From positions 434,001 through 498,000 of the forward strand of contig CANLQL010000001.1 in assembly GCA_947493265.1 (NCBI GenBank): a stretch of DNA of 64,000 bases, read 5' to 3'. Positions within the stretch are counted from its first letter, which is position 1. Every line of letters begins with the position of its first letter. Below are positions 1 to 7,925 of the stretch, one piece after another. Source of the DNA: an uncultured Litoreibacter sp. Lineage in GTDB: Bacteria; Pseudomonadota; Alphaproteobacteria; Rhodobacterales; Rhodobacteraceae. Made by a program: the position numbers and the translations under genes. The notes beneath the pieces were generated by a model. That model saw nothing but the letters and a program-made list of their open reading frames with translations. It had not been told where the DNA came from and ran no database searches.

Positions 1-2
1 TT

Positions 3-1247
3 GAACCAAGCTTGGCAAAAGCCAACGCGCAAGGTGTCTGGACACTTGGGCTGACGATTTCTGGATTGTTCATCGCATTGCTTGCGCCGATTTTGGGGGC
101 TGTCGCCGATAGCACGGGTCGGCGGATGCCGTACATCTACGTGTTTTCGCTGCTGTATGTCGTGGGCTCCGGCAGTTTATGGCTGGCATATCCAGACGCA
201 TCAAACACGACACTGATCCTTGCGTTTTTCATCATCGGACTGATCGGGATGGAATTCGCAACGGCGTTCACAAACGCGATGTTGCCCGAGCTGGGTGGTC
301 CCGATGAGATTGGACGGATTTCAGGGTCCGGCTGGGCCATCGGTTATGTCGGCGGTTTGGTAGCTCTGGTGATCGTTCTGTTTTTCCTTGCTGAAAATGC
401 GCAAGGCCGGACGCTGATCGGGATCAAACCACTGTTCGGGCTTGATACAAGTCTGCGCGAAGGGACCCGGTCGGTGGGGCCGTTTACTGCGCTTTGGTAT
501 GCCGTTTTCATGATCCCATTCTTTCTTTGGGTGCAAAGCAACCAACCCAAGAACGTCAAGGTGCGCGGGTCAGTCAAGGAAGGCTTGGAGGACCTGAAAA
601 AGACCCTTCGAAAGCTTCCGGAAAGCCCGAGCTTTGCAGCCTATCTGGGGTCATCAATGCTTTACCGCGACGGGTTGAGCGGTATGTACACAATCGGCGG
701 GGTTTACGCGTATGGTGTTCTCGGCTGGTCTGTTGTGGATGTCGGGATATTTGGCATTCTGACGGTCACCTTCGGCGCAATCTTTGCCTATATCGGCGGG
801 TTCGCAGACAGCCGTTACGGCCCAAAACCTGTGATCACCACCTGTGTCATCCTGTTGTGTCTTGCAGCGCTTGGCATCGTTTCGATCTCTCGTGAGGCGC
901 TGTTGGGCTTCCCTGTTGCCGAAACCTCGACACTGCCAGACATCGCGTTTTATGTGAATGGTGCGATCATTGGAGCGGCGGGCGGTGTCTTGCAGGCGGC
1001 GTCGCGTACAATGCTTGTGCGTCAGGCAAATCCGAACCGGATGACGGAAGCGTTCGGTATTTACGCATTGGCCGGAAAAGCGACTGCTTTCTTGGCACCT
1101 GCGCTGATCAGTTTGGCAACAGCGATTTCCGGTAGCCAACGGGTTGGTGTTTCTCCGGTACTGGGTCTTTTCCTTATCGCCCTCCTGCTGTTAATCTGGG
1201 TGAAACCAGAAGGAGAGGATAAGACCGTATGGGACGCATCCACCTAG
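3..1247 (+). CDS. MFS transporter, UMF1-type (5' truncated)
   Basis: A polytopic membrane protein of the major facilitator superfamily. The reading frame is open to the left edge (Glu-Pro-Ser precede the first alternative start at 12), so the true start lies outside the window and only about 414 residues are visible. Many hydrophobic segments are seen, with the MFS-like loop GAVADSTGRRMPY near the N-terminal end and a repeat of this loop, GGFADSRYGPKP, about residue 265; that arrangement and the long central loop resemble the UMF1/Atg22-like branch. Substrate cannot be told from sequence. It overlaps the start of mepA by 19 bases, so the two are probably cotranscribed. Confidence 0.8.
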   Translation, partial: EPSLAKANAQGVWTLGLTISGLFIALLAPILGAVADSTGRRMPYIYVFSLLYVVGSGSLWLAYPDASNTTLILAFFIIGLIGMEFATAFTNAMLPELGGPDEIGRISGSGWAIGYVGGLVALVIVLFFLAENAQGRTLIGIKPLFGLDTSLREGTRSVGPFTALWYAVFMIPFFLWVQSNQPKNVKVRGSVKEGLEDLKKTLRKLPESPSFAAYLGSSMLYRDGLSGMYTIGGVYAYGVLGWSVVDVGIFGILTVTFGAIFAYIGGFADSRYGPKPVITTCVILLCLAALGIVSISREALLGFPVAETSTLPDIAFYVNGAIIGAAGGVLQAASRTMLVRQANPNRMTEAFGIYALAGKATAFLAPALISLATAISGSQRVGVSPVLGLFLIALLLLIWVKPEGEDKTVWDAST

Positions 1248-2095
1248 CTATCGCAGCCTCACTTTGTTTTTCATGGATCACCGGACCCGCAGCAGCTGAG
1301 CCTTTGGCCAAGCAGTTATTCGGGCGTATGGATGAAGGGTCCTCCCAACGGGCAAGGGCCCATGGCAGCTACGCAAAAGGGTGTGCTGCCGGTTTGGAGC
1401 AATTGGCGGAATCCGGGCCAAGCTGGCAGGCGATGCGTCTGTCACGAAACCGAAATTGGGGTCACCCTGAATTGGTGGATTTTGTTCAAGACCTTGGACG
1501 CAATGCGCAGAAGGCCGGTTGGGCTGGTATTTACGTGGGCGACATGTCCCAGCCGCGCGGCGGTCCGATGCTGACGGGACACCGGTCGCATCAGATTGGG
1601 CTGGACGCGGATATCTGGCTTTATCCCGTGCGTGATCTGAACCTCAGCCGCAATGCCCGTGAAAATCTTTCTGCAGTGTCGATGCGTCGGGCGGGTGGAG
1701 CCTACGTCAACAAAAGCTGGACGAAAGCGCATATGAACGTTGTGAAGGCGGCGGCAAAAGACAAACGGGTCGCCCGCATTTTTATTTTTCCCGGCGCGAA
1801 AGTCGCGATGTGCGATGCGGAGAAAGGCAACCGAGCCTGGTTGCGGAAAATCCGTCCTTGGTGGGGGCATCACTATCATTTCCATGTGCGTTTGAATTGC
1901 CCGAAAGGGTCCCCGGGATGTGAAAACCAAGCCCGCCCACCTGCGGGCGACGGGTGCGCGGATGCCCGTAAATGGGTGCAGGATATCTTGAACCCGCCAG
2001 CACCGGATCCCAATGCGCCAGCACCCAGGAAGCGGCGGGAATATGTGATGGCTGATCTGCCAAAGGCCTGCCGAGGAGTGCTCGCATCAAACTGA
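1229..2095 (+). CDS. mepA: Penicillin-insensitive murein endopeptidase MepA
   Basis: A 288-residue periplasmic LAS-type (M74) zinc peptidase that in the family cleaves D-Ala-meso-DAP cross-links of peptidoglycan. An N-terminal signal peptide (about residues 1-23, ending PAAAEPL) is followed by the zinc-ligand motif His121-x6-Asp128 ([12 protein letters not shown]) and the second motif HHYHFH around residues 214-219. A proline-rich tail follows. The ATG at 1229 is preceded by a GGAGAGG-like ribosome site inside the end of the upstream MFS gene. Length and motifs match the family well. Confidence 0.93.
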   Translation: MGRIHLAIAASLCFSWITGPAAAEPLAKQLFGRMDEGSSQRARAHGSYAKGCAAGLEQLAESGPSWQAMRLSRNRNWGHPELVDFVQDLGRNAQKAGWAGIYVGDMSQPRGGPMLTGHRSHQIGLDADIWLYPVRDLNLSRNARENLSAVSMRRAGGAYVNKSWTKAHMNVVKAAAKDKRVARIFIFPGAKVAMCDAEKGNRAWLRKIRPWWGHHYHFHVRLNCPKGSPGCENQARPPAGDGCADARKWVQDILNPPAPDPNAPAPRKRREYVMADLPKACRGVLASN

Positions 2096-2961
2096 TCCTC
2101 GCCTGTGTGTTGGTACTGAGTTCTCTGTCGCAGGCCTCTGCCCAGACGCTTGAATTGGTGCGCGCGTTGGACTGGTCGGAACCCCCCGACTGGTTCGGTG
2201 GGCTGTCGTCTATCGAGGTGAGCGACGATGGGATGATGTTTTACACGGCTTCCGACGCCGGTAAGCTGTTCCAGGGCGAATTCCTGCGCGATGATGACGG
2301 TGTTTTGCGGGGCGTGTCCAATATCATCGTGCGCAACCTGCAGCGCGAAGATGGCAAGGAACTTGCGAAGTTCGAAACCGATACGGAAGGTATGGCACTG
2401 GCGAGCAACGGGGACCTCTATGTCTCGCTGGAAGGTGTGCACTATATCTTTCGCTATACCGATCCGTTTGCAGCGGCCGTTGAAAGACTTCAGGACCCGG
2501 CGTTTCTGGATTTCCAGCGAAACTCCTCCATGGAGTCGCTGGCAATTGATAAGGATGGTGCGCTTTACACGATGCCGGAACGCTCGGGCGATCTGAACAG
2601 GCCGTTCCCGATCTGGCGGCATCGGAACGGAGTGTGGGATCAGAAACTTTCCCTCACCCGAAGTGGTGGCATGCTTCCTGTAGGCTCAGACTTCGGGCCT
2701 GACGGCCGGTTCTATGTGTTGGAACGAAAATTCCACGGACTGGGTGGTTTTTCATCCCGGGTGCGCAGCTTTGCCGTGACCGAAGACAATTTGACCGACG
2801 AGTTGATCTTGCTGGATACCGCCCCCGGTACGCACGACAATCTGGAGGGTATTTCCATCTGGCGCACCGAGGCAGGCAATATTCGCGCGACAATGGTGTC
2901 AGACGACAATTTCCGCGTGTTCCAGAAAACGGAAATTGTCGAATACAGGTTGGTGCCCTAG
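2086..2961 (+). CDS. Secreted phytase-like esterase (PF13449-type)
   Basis: A beta-propeller-like periplasmic protein resembling the 'esterase-like activity of phytase' family; typical strands include [21 protein letters not shown] and [19 protein letters not shown]. The start is odd. The first ordinary start codon in frame is GTG at 2107, but this cuts a signal peptide in half. The in-frame codons from ATC at 2086 encode [13 protein letters not shown]...QASA, a textbook signal peptide if the first codon is read as Met, and GAGGAG lies at 2073-2078, seven bases upstream. I therefore place the start at the unusual ATC; GTG 2107 is the conventional alternative. It overlaps mepA, and its stop shares a CTAG with the convergent gene. 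The substrate is unknown. Confidence 0.7.
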   Translation: MKLILACVLVLSSLSQASAQTLELVRALDWSEPPDWFGGLSSIEVSDDGMMFYTASDAGKLFQGEFLRDDDGVLRGVSNIIVRNLQREDGKELAKFETDTEGMALASNGDLYVSLEGVHYIFRYTDPFAAAVERLQDPAFLDFQRNSSMESLAIDKDGALYTMPERSGDLNRPFPIWRHRNGVWDQKLSLTRSGGMLPVGSDFGPDGRFYVLERKFHGLGGFSSRVRSFAVTEDNLTDELILLDTAPGTHDNLEGISIWRTEAGNIRATMVSDDNFRVFQKTEIVEYRLVP

Positions 2962-3782
2962 GCGTCCCAATTGTCGATTGCAGCGATCGCGTCTTCAGCC
3001 GTTTCGACGAACTTGAAGAGGTTCACATCATCCGCAGAGATCGTGCCTGCATCCGCCAAGGCTTCCCAATTCAGAATTTTGCGCCAGAAGGCTTCGCCGA
3101 ACAGAAGAAACGGCACTGGCTTCATCCGACCTGTCTGGATCAGTGTTAGCGATTCAAACAGCTCGTCCAGAGTTCCGAAGCCACCTGGGAATACGGCCAC
3201 CGCTTTCGCGCGCATCAGGAAGTGCATCTTCCGGATCGCGAAATAGTGGAAGTTGAAACACAGCTCTGGGGTGACAAATTCGTTCGGGGCTTGCTCATGG
3301 GGCAGCACGATATTCAAGCCGATGGATTTGCCACCCGCTTCCAGCGCACCACGATTGCCTGCTTCCATTACGCCGGGGCCGCCGCCGGTGACGATCACAT
3401 CATTTCGCCCGTCAGAGCGTTCTGTCATCATCTTGGAAAACTTCCGTGCCTCGTCATAGTATTTCGACAAGTCTGCCAGCGTCTTTGTACGGGCTTCGTC
3501 TTTCTTCGCGGGCTCTGGAATACGGGCGCCGCCAAACAGCACGATCGTGCTTTCGATCCCGGCTTCGTCCATCAGCATTTCGGGCTTGAGAAGTTCCAGC
3601 TGCAACCGCACGGGCCGCAACTCATCCCGGCACAAGAAAGCTTCATCTGCGAAGGCCAACGCATAGGCAGGTGACCTGGTCTGCGGTGTGTCCGGGACCT
3701 GCTTTACTTCTTCAATGTCCTGACGCGAGTAACGCATCGGGTGTTTGCGGTTGTCATCTTTCATCTGCGAGTGCCCTGCCAT
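2958..3782 (-). CDS. LOG-family Rossmann protein (TIGR00730-like)
   Basis: A 274-residue cytosolic protein of the LOG / 'lysine decarboxylase-like' family, whose characterised members are nucleotide 5'-monophosphate (cytokinin riboside) phosphoribohydrolases. Visible signatures are [14 protein letters not shown] around residue 130 and [12 protein letters not shown] near residue 200, the paired motifs of the family. It carries a longer N-terminal region (about 80 residues) than the short LOG proteins, as in the larger bacterial branch. The start is ambiguous (ATG 3782, 3764 or 3737; none has a strong ribosome site). It is divergent from dapD with about 74 bases between them, and its stop overlaps the preceding gene's stop. 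Biological substrate here is inferred only. Confidence 0.8.
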   Translation of the reverse strand: MAGHSQMKDDNRKHPMRYSRQDIEEVKQVPDTPQTRSPAYALAFADEAFLCRDELRPVRLQLELLKPEMLMDEAGIESTIVLFGGARIPEPAKKDEARTKTLADLSKYYDEARKFSKMMTERSDGRNDVIVTGGGPGVMEAGNRGALEAGGKSIGLNIVLPHEQAPNEFVTPELCFNFHYFAIRKMHFLMRAKAVAVFPGGFGTLDELFESLTLIQTGRMKPVPFLLFGEAFWRKILNWEALADAGTISADDVNLFKFVETAEDAIAAIDNWDA

Positions 3783-3856
3783 TATTGCGTCTGCTTTGGG
3801 TTATGTTATAGCCAGCGACAACCGTAAGCCAGACACGTTTAAAGGAAGTCATCCTC

Positions 3857-4684
3857 ATGTCCAATGCACAGCTAGAGTCCGCGATCGAAGCCGCTTGGGA
3901 AGCGCGTGACACGATTACGCCCAACACGACAGGCGAAACCCGCGACGCGATTGAAGACACGCTGAACGCGTTGGATGGCGGTGCACTTCGGGTTGCCGAA
4001 AAGCAGGATGATGGCAGCTGGCATGTGAACCAGTGGGCCAAGAAAGCGGTTCTGTTGGGCTTCCGTATCAAAGATATGGAAACACATGAAGGCGGCGCAC
4101 AAGGCGGCGGCTGGTGGGACAAGGTTGACAGCAAGTTCAAAGGTTGGGGAGACAACCAGTGGAAAGCCGCAGGTTTCCGCGCCGTGCCGAACTGTGTCGT
4201 GCGCAAATCGGCCTATATCGCGCCAAACGTTGTGTTGATGCCGTCCTTCGTAAACCTCGGCGCTTATGTTGATGAAGGCACGATGGTCGATACATGGGCC
4301 ACGGTTGGGTCCTGCGCGCAGATTGGCAAGAACGTACATCTGTCTGGCGGTGTCGGCATTGGCGGCGTTTTGGAGCCAATGCAGGCGGGCCCGACGATCA
4401 TTGAGGACAATTGCTTCATCGGTGCGCGCTCCGAAGTTGTAGAGGGCTGCATCGTTCGCGAAGGGTCTGTCTTGGGGATGGGCGTTTTCATTGGTCAGTC
4501 CACCAAAATCGTGGACCGCGAAACTGGCGAAGTGATGTATGGCGAAGTGCCGCCCTATTCGGTTGTTGTCGCAGGTTCCATGCCGTCGAAGAACGGGATC
4601 AACCTTTACTGTGCGGTGATCGTGAAGCGCGTGGATGAGCGCACCCGGTCAAAAACCGGCATCAACGAGCTGCTGCGTGACTGA
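3857..4684 (+). CDS. dapD: Tetrahydrodipicolinate N-succinyltransferase
   Basis: Transfers succinyl from succinyl-CoA to 2,3,4,5-tetrahydrodipicolinate in the succinylase branch of lysine and meso-diaminopimelate synthesis. The 275 residues match the usual length. An N-terminal helical domain (with a characteristic [16 protein letters not shown]) is followed by a left-handed hexapeptide-repeat domain from about residue 110 ([36 protein letters not shown] is the core segment, positions 4259-4363) and a C-terminal extension. It is followed by a small overlapping gene and, 1.5 kb on, by dapE. Confidence 0.97.
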   Translation: MSNAQLESAIEAAWEARDTITPNTTGETRDAIEDTLNALDGGALRVAEKQDDGSWHVNQWAKKAVLLGFRIKDMETHEGGAQGGGWWDKVDSKFKGWGDNQWKAAGFRAVPNCVVRKSAYIAPNVVLMPSFVNLGAYVDEGTMVDTWATVGSCAQIGKNVHLSGGVGIGGVLEPMQAGPTIIEDNCFIGARSEVVEGCIVREGSVLGMGVFIGQSTKIVDRETGEVMYGEVPPYSVVVAGSMPSKNGINLYCAVIVKRVDERTRSKTGINELLRD

Positions 4685-5012
4685 GAAAAAACCCTCTCGC
4701 CAGCAGGTCTTTACCTTGCTGGTTGAGGTCGGTCGCAAAGATGGTGACGGTTTGCCGAAAGACGCGTCGGGCGCGGCCTTGATGTGTTTTTCCAGCGGGG
4801 TGGACGAGGCCGAAGCAGTGCGTGAAACGGTTGCGTTGTTGAAGCGCGCTGACCTCGCGCCGTTAGATGTGACGGGCTACGGCACGCTTGAGGAACGATT
4901 GGCGGAAGGCCACGACATATCCGACGAGGAACGGGATTTGATGCAGCGTGCGTTGGAAGAAAACTCGGTCGTTGTGGCGCAGACCACGACGTTTTACGAC
5001 GACAAGTCCTAG
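4677..5012 (+). CDS. Conserved-looking hypothetical protein downstream of dapD
   Basis: I do not recognise a named family. The frame can be opened at 4635, but GTG 4677, which overlaps the dapD stop, is the sensible start and gives 111 residues ([15 protein letters not shown]...). The protein is soluble, acidic, mixed alpha/beta, with no signal peptide; it contains a region [18 protein letters not shown] and a C-terminal helix [18 protein letters not shown]. Translational coupling to dapD suggests cotranscription. Its stop overlaps the convergent Hint gene by four bases. Confidence 0.7.
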   Translation: MTEKKPSRQQVFTLLVEVGRKDGDGLPKDASGAALMCFSSGVDEAEAVRETVALLKRADLAPLDVTGYGTLEERLAEGHDISDEERDLMQRALEENSVVVAQTTTFYDDKS

Positions 5013-5653
5013 ATACGCATTTCTTTGCATTCCAGCGCAAAGCTGCGGGCTTCTGCATCATTCAATACTCTGGTCTCGGTGCGGATGCGCATACCGTTGC
5101 TTTCAACCTCGCACGATCCGAAGGCAAGCTCAGTGGATTGGCCAAGCTGTAGGCTGTAAAGCGTTTCCGTTGACGCAAGTTCCGTGTGGCGGACCTTGAT
5201 GTCGTCTTTCAAAGCCCAGGCTGGAACGATCACGCTGTCTTCGCCGAACATATATTCTGCAATTTCGGAGGTGATCTTGATGCCGTGTGACAGGCCGATG
5301 GTCAGGTCCTGGTCCAGGCCGAAATAGGGCGCGCGAAGGGTCAGGGCAGTTTTTCCTGCGGCGCGGGTCGCGACGTGGCGCACCGTTGCAGTCTTGCCGG
5401 ACGCGTCGATAACTTTGTCGCCAATTGCGATATCCTGAATAGCAACTGACCCGTTCGGCGTTGGAATGCGGGTATGTCCGTGCAGACCGGTATTTTCCGG
5501 CACAACCGGCGCGAATGGTTCGTTTGCAAAATCTGGAACGGTTTGACCGAAGACGACATCGATCCCATTGGACCGGCGCTTCATCGCTGCATCAACCTCG
5601 TAGGAGACTGATCCGGACGTCTCTATCCCATATACCGAAAGTACTCGTCTCAT
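5009..5653 (-). CDS. Hint-domain protein (Hint_2-like), catalytic Cys not apparent
   Basis: A 214-residue protein whose residues about 57-170 resemble the Hint_2 (Hedgehog/intein) domain common in Rhodobacterales: TRIPTPNGSVAIQDIAIGDKV then TVRHVATR, and LSHGIKI for the middle block. In family members the domain starts with a Cys before the G-T-x-I motif; here the aligned segment reads GLHGHTRI, with no Cys. That suggests the autoprocessing nucleophile has been lost, unless the alignment is shifted. The N-terminal 55 residues are not recognised. It stands alone, convergent with the dapD operon, and is preceded by a 500-base intergenic region. Confidence 0.7.
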   Translation of the reverse strand: MRRVLSVYGIETSGSVSYEVDAAMKRRSNGIDVVFGQTVPDFANEPFAPVVPENTGLHGHTRIPTPNGSVAIQDIAIGDKVIDASGKTATVRHVATRAAGKTALTLRAPYFGLDQDLTIGLSHGIKITSEIAEYMFGEDSVIVPAWALKDDIKVRHTELASTETLYSLQLGQSTELAFGSCEVESNGMRIRTETRVLNDAEARSFALECKEMRI

Positions 5654-6156
5654 AATCTCATTTACCTTTTACGCACCACGCATCAGCGTCGGTGAAAGGA
5701 GTAAAAGGAAAAAGTAGTCGGATCGTGAAATCGCAAAGGTAAATCTGTGGAGACTTTGTGGCAAAAACGCTGAAAAAACCCGCAAAATGCTTGGAATTGT
5801 GACGCAGAGCCGTCATTGTCGCAGTCCCCCCAGACTTATCATGTTCATGGCCCAGATCGAATCTGAGCCAAAGCCCCACGTTTACCATTCCGCCTCCAGT
5901 GACGGGTTTCCTGCCTGCGGTGGTTAAACTAATGAAAAAATTTAACTTTTATTACCATAACAGGGTAGCGCTTTCTGCGCCTTCTACTCGAACCCATCAT
6001 TTCGAAGGAGATTGCCCGTTTCTCTTTGAGTTTGAAAGGATTAAATAGAACCAGAGGGCAAAAAATGGGCTATAAATAGTGTCTTATGTTGCGCTGCTGC
6101 CGCATATTTAGGGTTTCGACGGGTTAATCTCTTCGAAGAGAAATTAAGGATTGAAG
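5654..6156. promoter_or_regulatory. Long AT-rich intergenic region upstream of dapE
   Basis: About 500 bases between the divergent Hint gene and dapE, clearly more AT-rich than its flanks. It holds no convincing gene: a 38-codon frame (5932-6048) has no ribosome site. The most notable element is a perfect 14-base palindrome at 6128-6141, just ahead of the dapE ribosome site. It presumably contains the promoters of both flanking genes. Confidence 0.5.
6128..6141. promoter_or_regulatory. Perfect palindrome in the dapE leader
   Basis: TCTCTTCGAAGAGA is self-complementary and is embedded in a wider imperfect dyad, TTAA...ATTAA (6124-6147), that runs into the dapE ribosome site (AAGGA at 6146-6150). 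It could be an operator or an RNA hairpin that limits dapE translation. Seen directly; the function is inferred. Confidence 0.4.
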
Positions 6157-7305
6157 ATGAGTTCGTTAACAGACCCGGTTAAATTGACTGCCGACCTGAT
6201 CAAATGTGCCTCTGTAACTCCGGCGGAGGCCGGGGCATTGGTCTTGCTTCAGCAGCGGCTGGAGGCAGCGGGATTTGAGTGTACCCGCGTTGATCGAAAC
6301 GGCATTTCAAATCTATTTGCGCGGTGGGGTCAAAAGGGCCATCCGCGCAGTTTTGGCTTTAATGGCCATACCGACGTTGTCCCGATCGGGGATGAGGCGG
6401 CCTGGACCTCTGATCCGTTTGGCGCAGAAATCAGGGACGGTGTCCTTTTCGGGCGAGGGGCCTGCGATATGAAATCGGGCGTTGCGGCGTTTGTTGCGGC
6501 TGCAATTGATTTGGTGACCGAAACGCCGCCCGACGGGGCTGTGATCATTGCGATCACCGGTGATGAAGAAGGCGACGCCCGTGACGGCACGATTGCCTTG
6601 CTGGATTGGATGAACGCGGAAAACGAAGCAATGAGCGCTTGTCTTGTGGGGGAGCCGACATGCCCAAACGTGATGGGCGAGATGATGAAGATCGGACGGC
6701 GCGGATCGATGACGGCCTATTTTACAGCAACCGGGGTCCAAGGCCATTCCGCATATCCGCATCGGGCAAAAAACCCGGTCTCGGCCATGGCGCAATTGAT
6801 GGCGGACCTGGCGGCGCATGAATTGGATCAGGGGACCACACATTTTGATCCCTCGACCCTGGCTGTGACGACCATCGACACAGGAAACGCCGCCAATAAT
6901 GTAATCCCGGCGCAATGCAGTGCGACGGTGAATATTCGATTTAACGACGCGCATAATTCGGCGGACCTGATCGCGTGGCTTTCCGAACAGGCCGACAAGG
7001 CGGCCTCAAAATCAGGTATCGAGTTTGCGATCCGCACGCAGGTCTCAGGCGAAAGCTTCATGACCGAACCCGGGCCGCTTTCCGATCTGGTTGCGAAAAC
7101 CGTTGCTGCTGAGACGGGCGTGACGCCTGTTTTGTCAACCAGCGGCGGGACATCGGACGCCCGGTTCGTGCAAGCCCATTGCCCGGTTGTTGAGTTTGGG
7201 CTTGTTGGCAAAACCATGCATCAAGTGGATGAACAGGTTGAGGTTGCGCAGATCGAACAGCTTAAGTCCGTTTATCGCAAAATCCTCGACGGATATTTCG
7301 CCTAG
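6157..7305 (+). CDS. dapE: Succinyl-diaminopimelate desuccinylase
   Basis: A zinc M20 hydrolase that releases succinate from N-succinyl-LL-diaminopimelate. ATG 6157 is chosen over the upstream TTG 6151 because AAGGA lies six bases before it; this gives 382 residues, the family norm. Metal and catalytic motifs are visible in order: GHTDVVP near residue 70, [10 protein letters not shown] near 100, [12 protein letters not shown] near 133, and near the end [11 protein letters not shown] and the C-terminal MHQVDE. It is the partner of dapD upstream. The next gene starts two bases after its stop. Confidence 0.97.
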   Translation: MSSLTDPVKLTADLIKCASVTPAEAGALVLLQQRLEAAGFECTRVDRNGISNLFARWGQKGHPRSFGFNGHTDVVPIGDEAAWTSDPFGAEIRDGVLFGRGACDMKSGVAAFVAAAIDLVTETPPDGAVIIAITGDEEGDARDGTIALLDWMNAENEAMSACLVGEPTCPNVMGEMMKIGRRGSMTAYFTATGVQGHSAYPHRAKNPVSAMAQLMADLAAHELDQGTTHFDPSTLAVTTIDTGNAANNVIPAQCSATVNIRFNDAHNSADLIAWLSEQADKAASKSGIEFAIRTQVSGESFMTEPGPLSDLVAKTVAAETGVTPVLSTSGGTSDARFVQAHCPVVEFGLVGKTMHQVDEQVEVAQIEQLKSVYRKILDGYFA

Positions 7306-7306
7306 A

Positions 7307-7894
7307 ATGCAGCGCAGGCTGATTGTCATGGTTAAAGAGCCCCGTGCCGGCCGGGTCAAAACCCGGCTTGGACGGGATATCGGTATGACAGGGGCGGCAT
7401 GGTGGTATCGCCATCAGGTTAACCGGCTATTGCGGCGGTTGGATGACCCCCGGTGGCAGCTGATATTGGCGGTTTCCCCGGACAAGTTGGTGCGAGGAAA
7501 TAGGGTTTGGCCCGCACATTTGGCGCGAGTCCCGCAGGGGCAGGGCGATCTAGGGCAGCGTATGGCGCGGCTATTGCGTGATATGGGACCGGGGCCGGTG
7601 TGTTTGATCGGCAGTGATATTCCAGGGGTTGAGCGCAAGCATATTTGGCAGGGGTTCCAAGCATTGGGCGGGCATAGTGTTGTCTTTGGGCCTGCACCTG
7701 ATGGCGGTTACTGGCTTGTCGGAGCGAAGGGACGCGCGGCAAGCGCAGCGGGATTTCTAAGGGGGGTTAGATGGTCTAGCCCCCATGCGCTGGAAGACAG
7801 CGTCGCATCCTCCATTGAAAAACCGGCATCTGTCGACACTTTGCGTGACGTTGACACAGCCGCTGATCTTGCGGCTCTGAAAGACAGCGCATGA
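7307..7894 (+). CDS. DUF2064 / TIGR04282-type glycosyltransferase-fold protein
   Basis: A 195-residue cytosolic protein with the GT-A-like fold of the DUF2064 family (rSAM/selenodomain-associated transferase 1). Motifs seen are MVKEPRAGRVKTRLG at the N-terminus, the metal-site-like LIGSDIPG near residue 105, and FGPAPDGGYWLVG near residue 128. A longer frame exists upstream, but it lies within dapE, and ATG 7307 immediately follows the dapE stop. The biochemical role of this family is not settled. Confidence 0.8.
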   Translation: MQRRLIVMVKEPRAGRVKTRLGRDIGMTGAAWWYRHQVNRLLRRLDDPRWQLILAVSPDKLVRGNRVWPAHLARVPQGQGDLGQRMARLLRDMGPGPVCLIGSDIPGVERKHIWQGFQALGGHSVVFGPAPDGGYWLVGAKGRAASAAGFLRGVRWSSPHALEDSVASSIEKPASVDTLRDVDTAADLAALKDSA

Positions 7895-7925
7895 CGCGAC
7901 GGACAGCCCGTGATAGGCGAGGCAT

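Noticed and set aside
5658-5888. Minus-strand 76-residue frame in the long intergenic region
   Set aside because: No ribosome site or family resemblance; located in AT-rich non-coding sequence.
5932-6048. 38-codon frame MKKFNFYYHN... upstream of dapE
   Set aside because: No ribosome site, AT-rich region, short, no recognisable pattern; chance frame likely.
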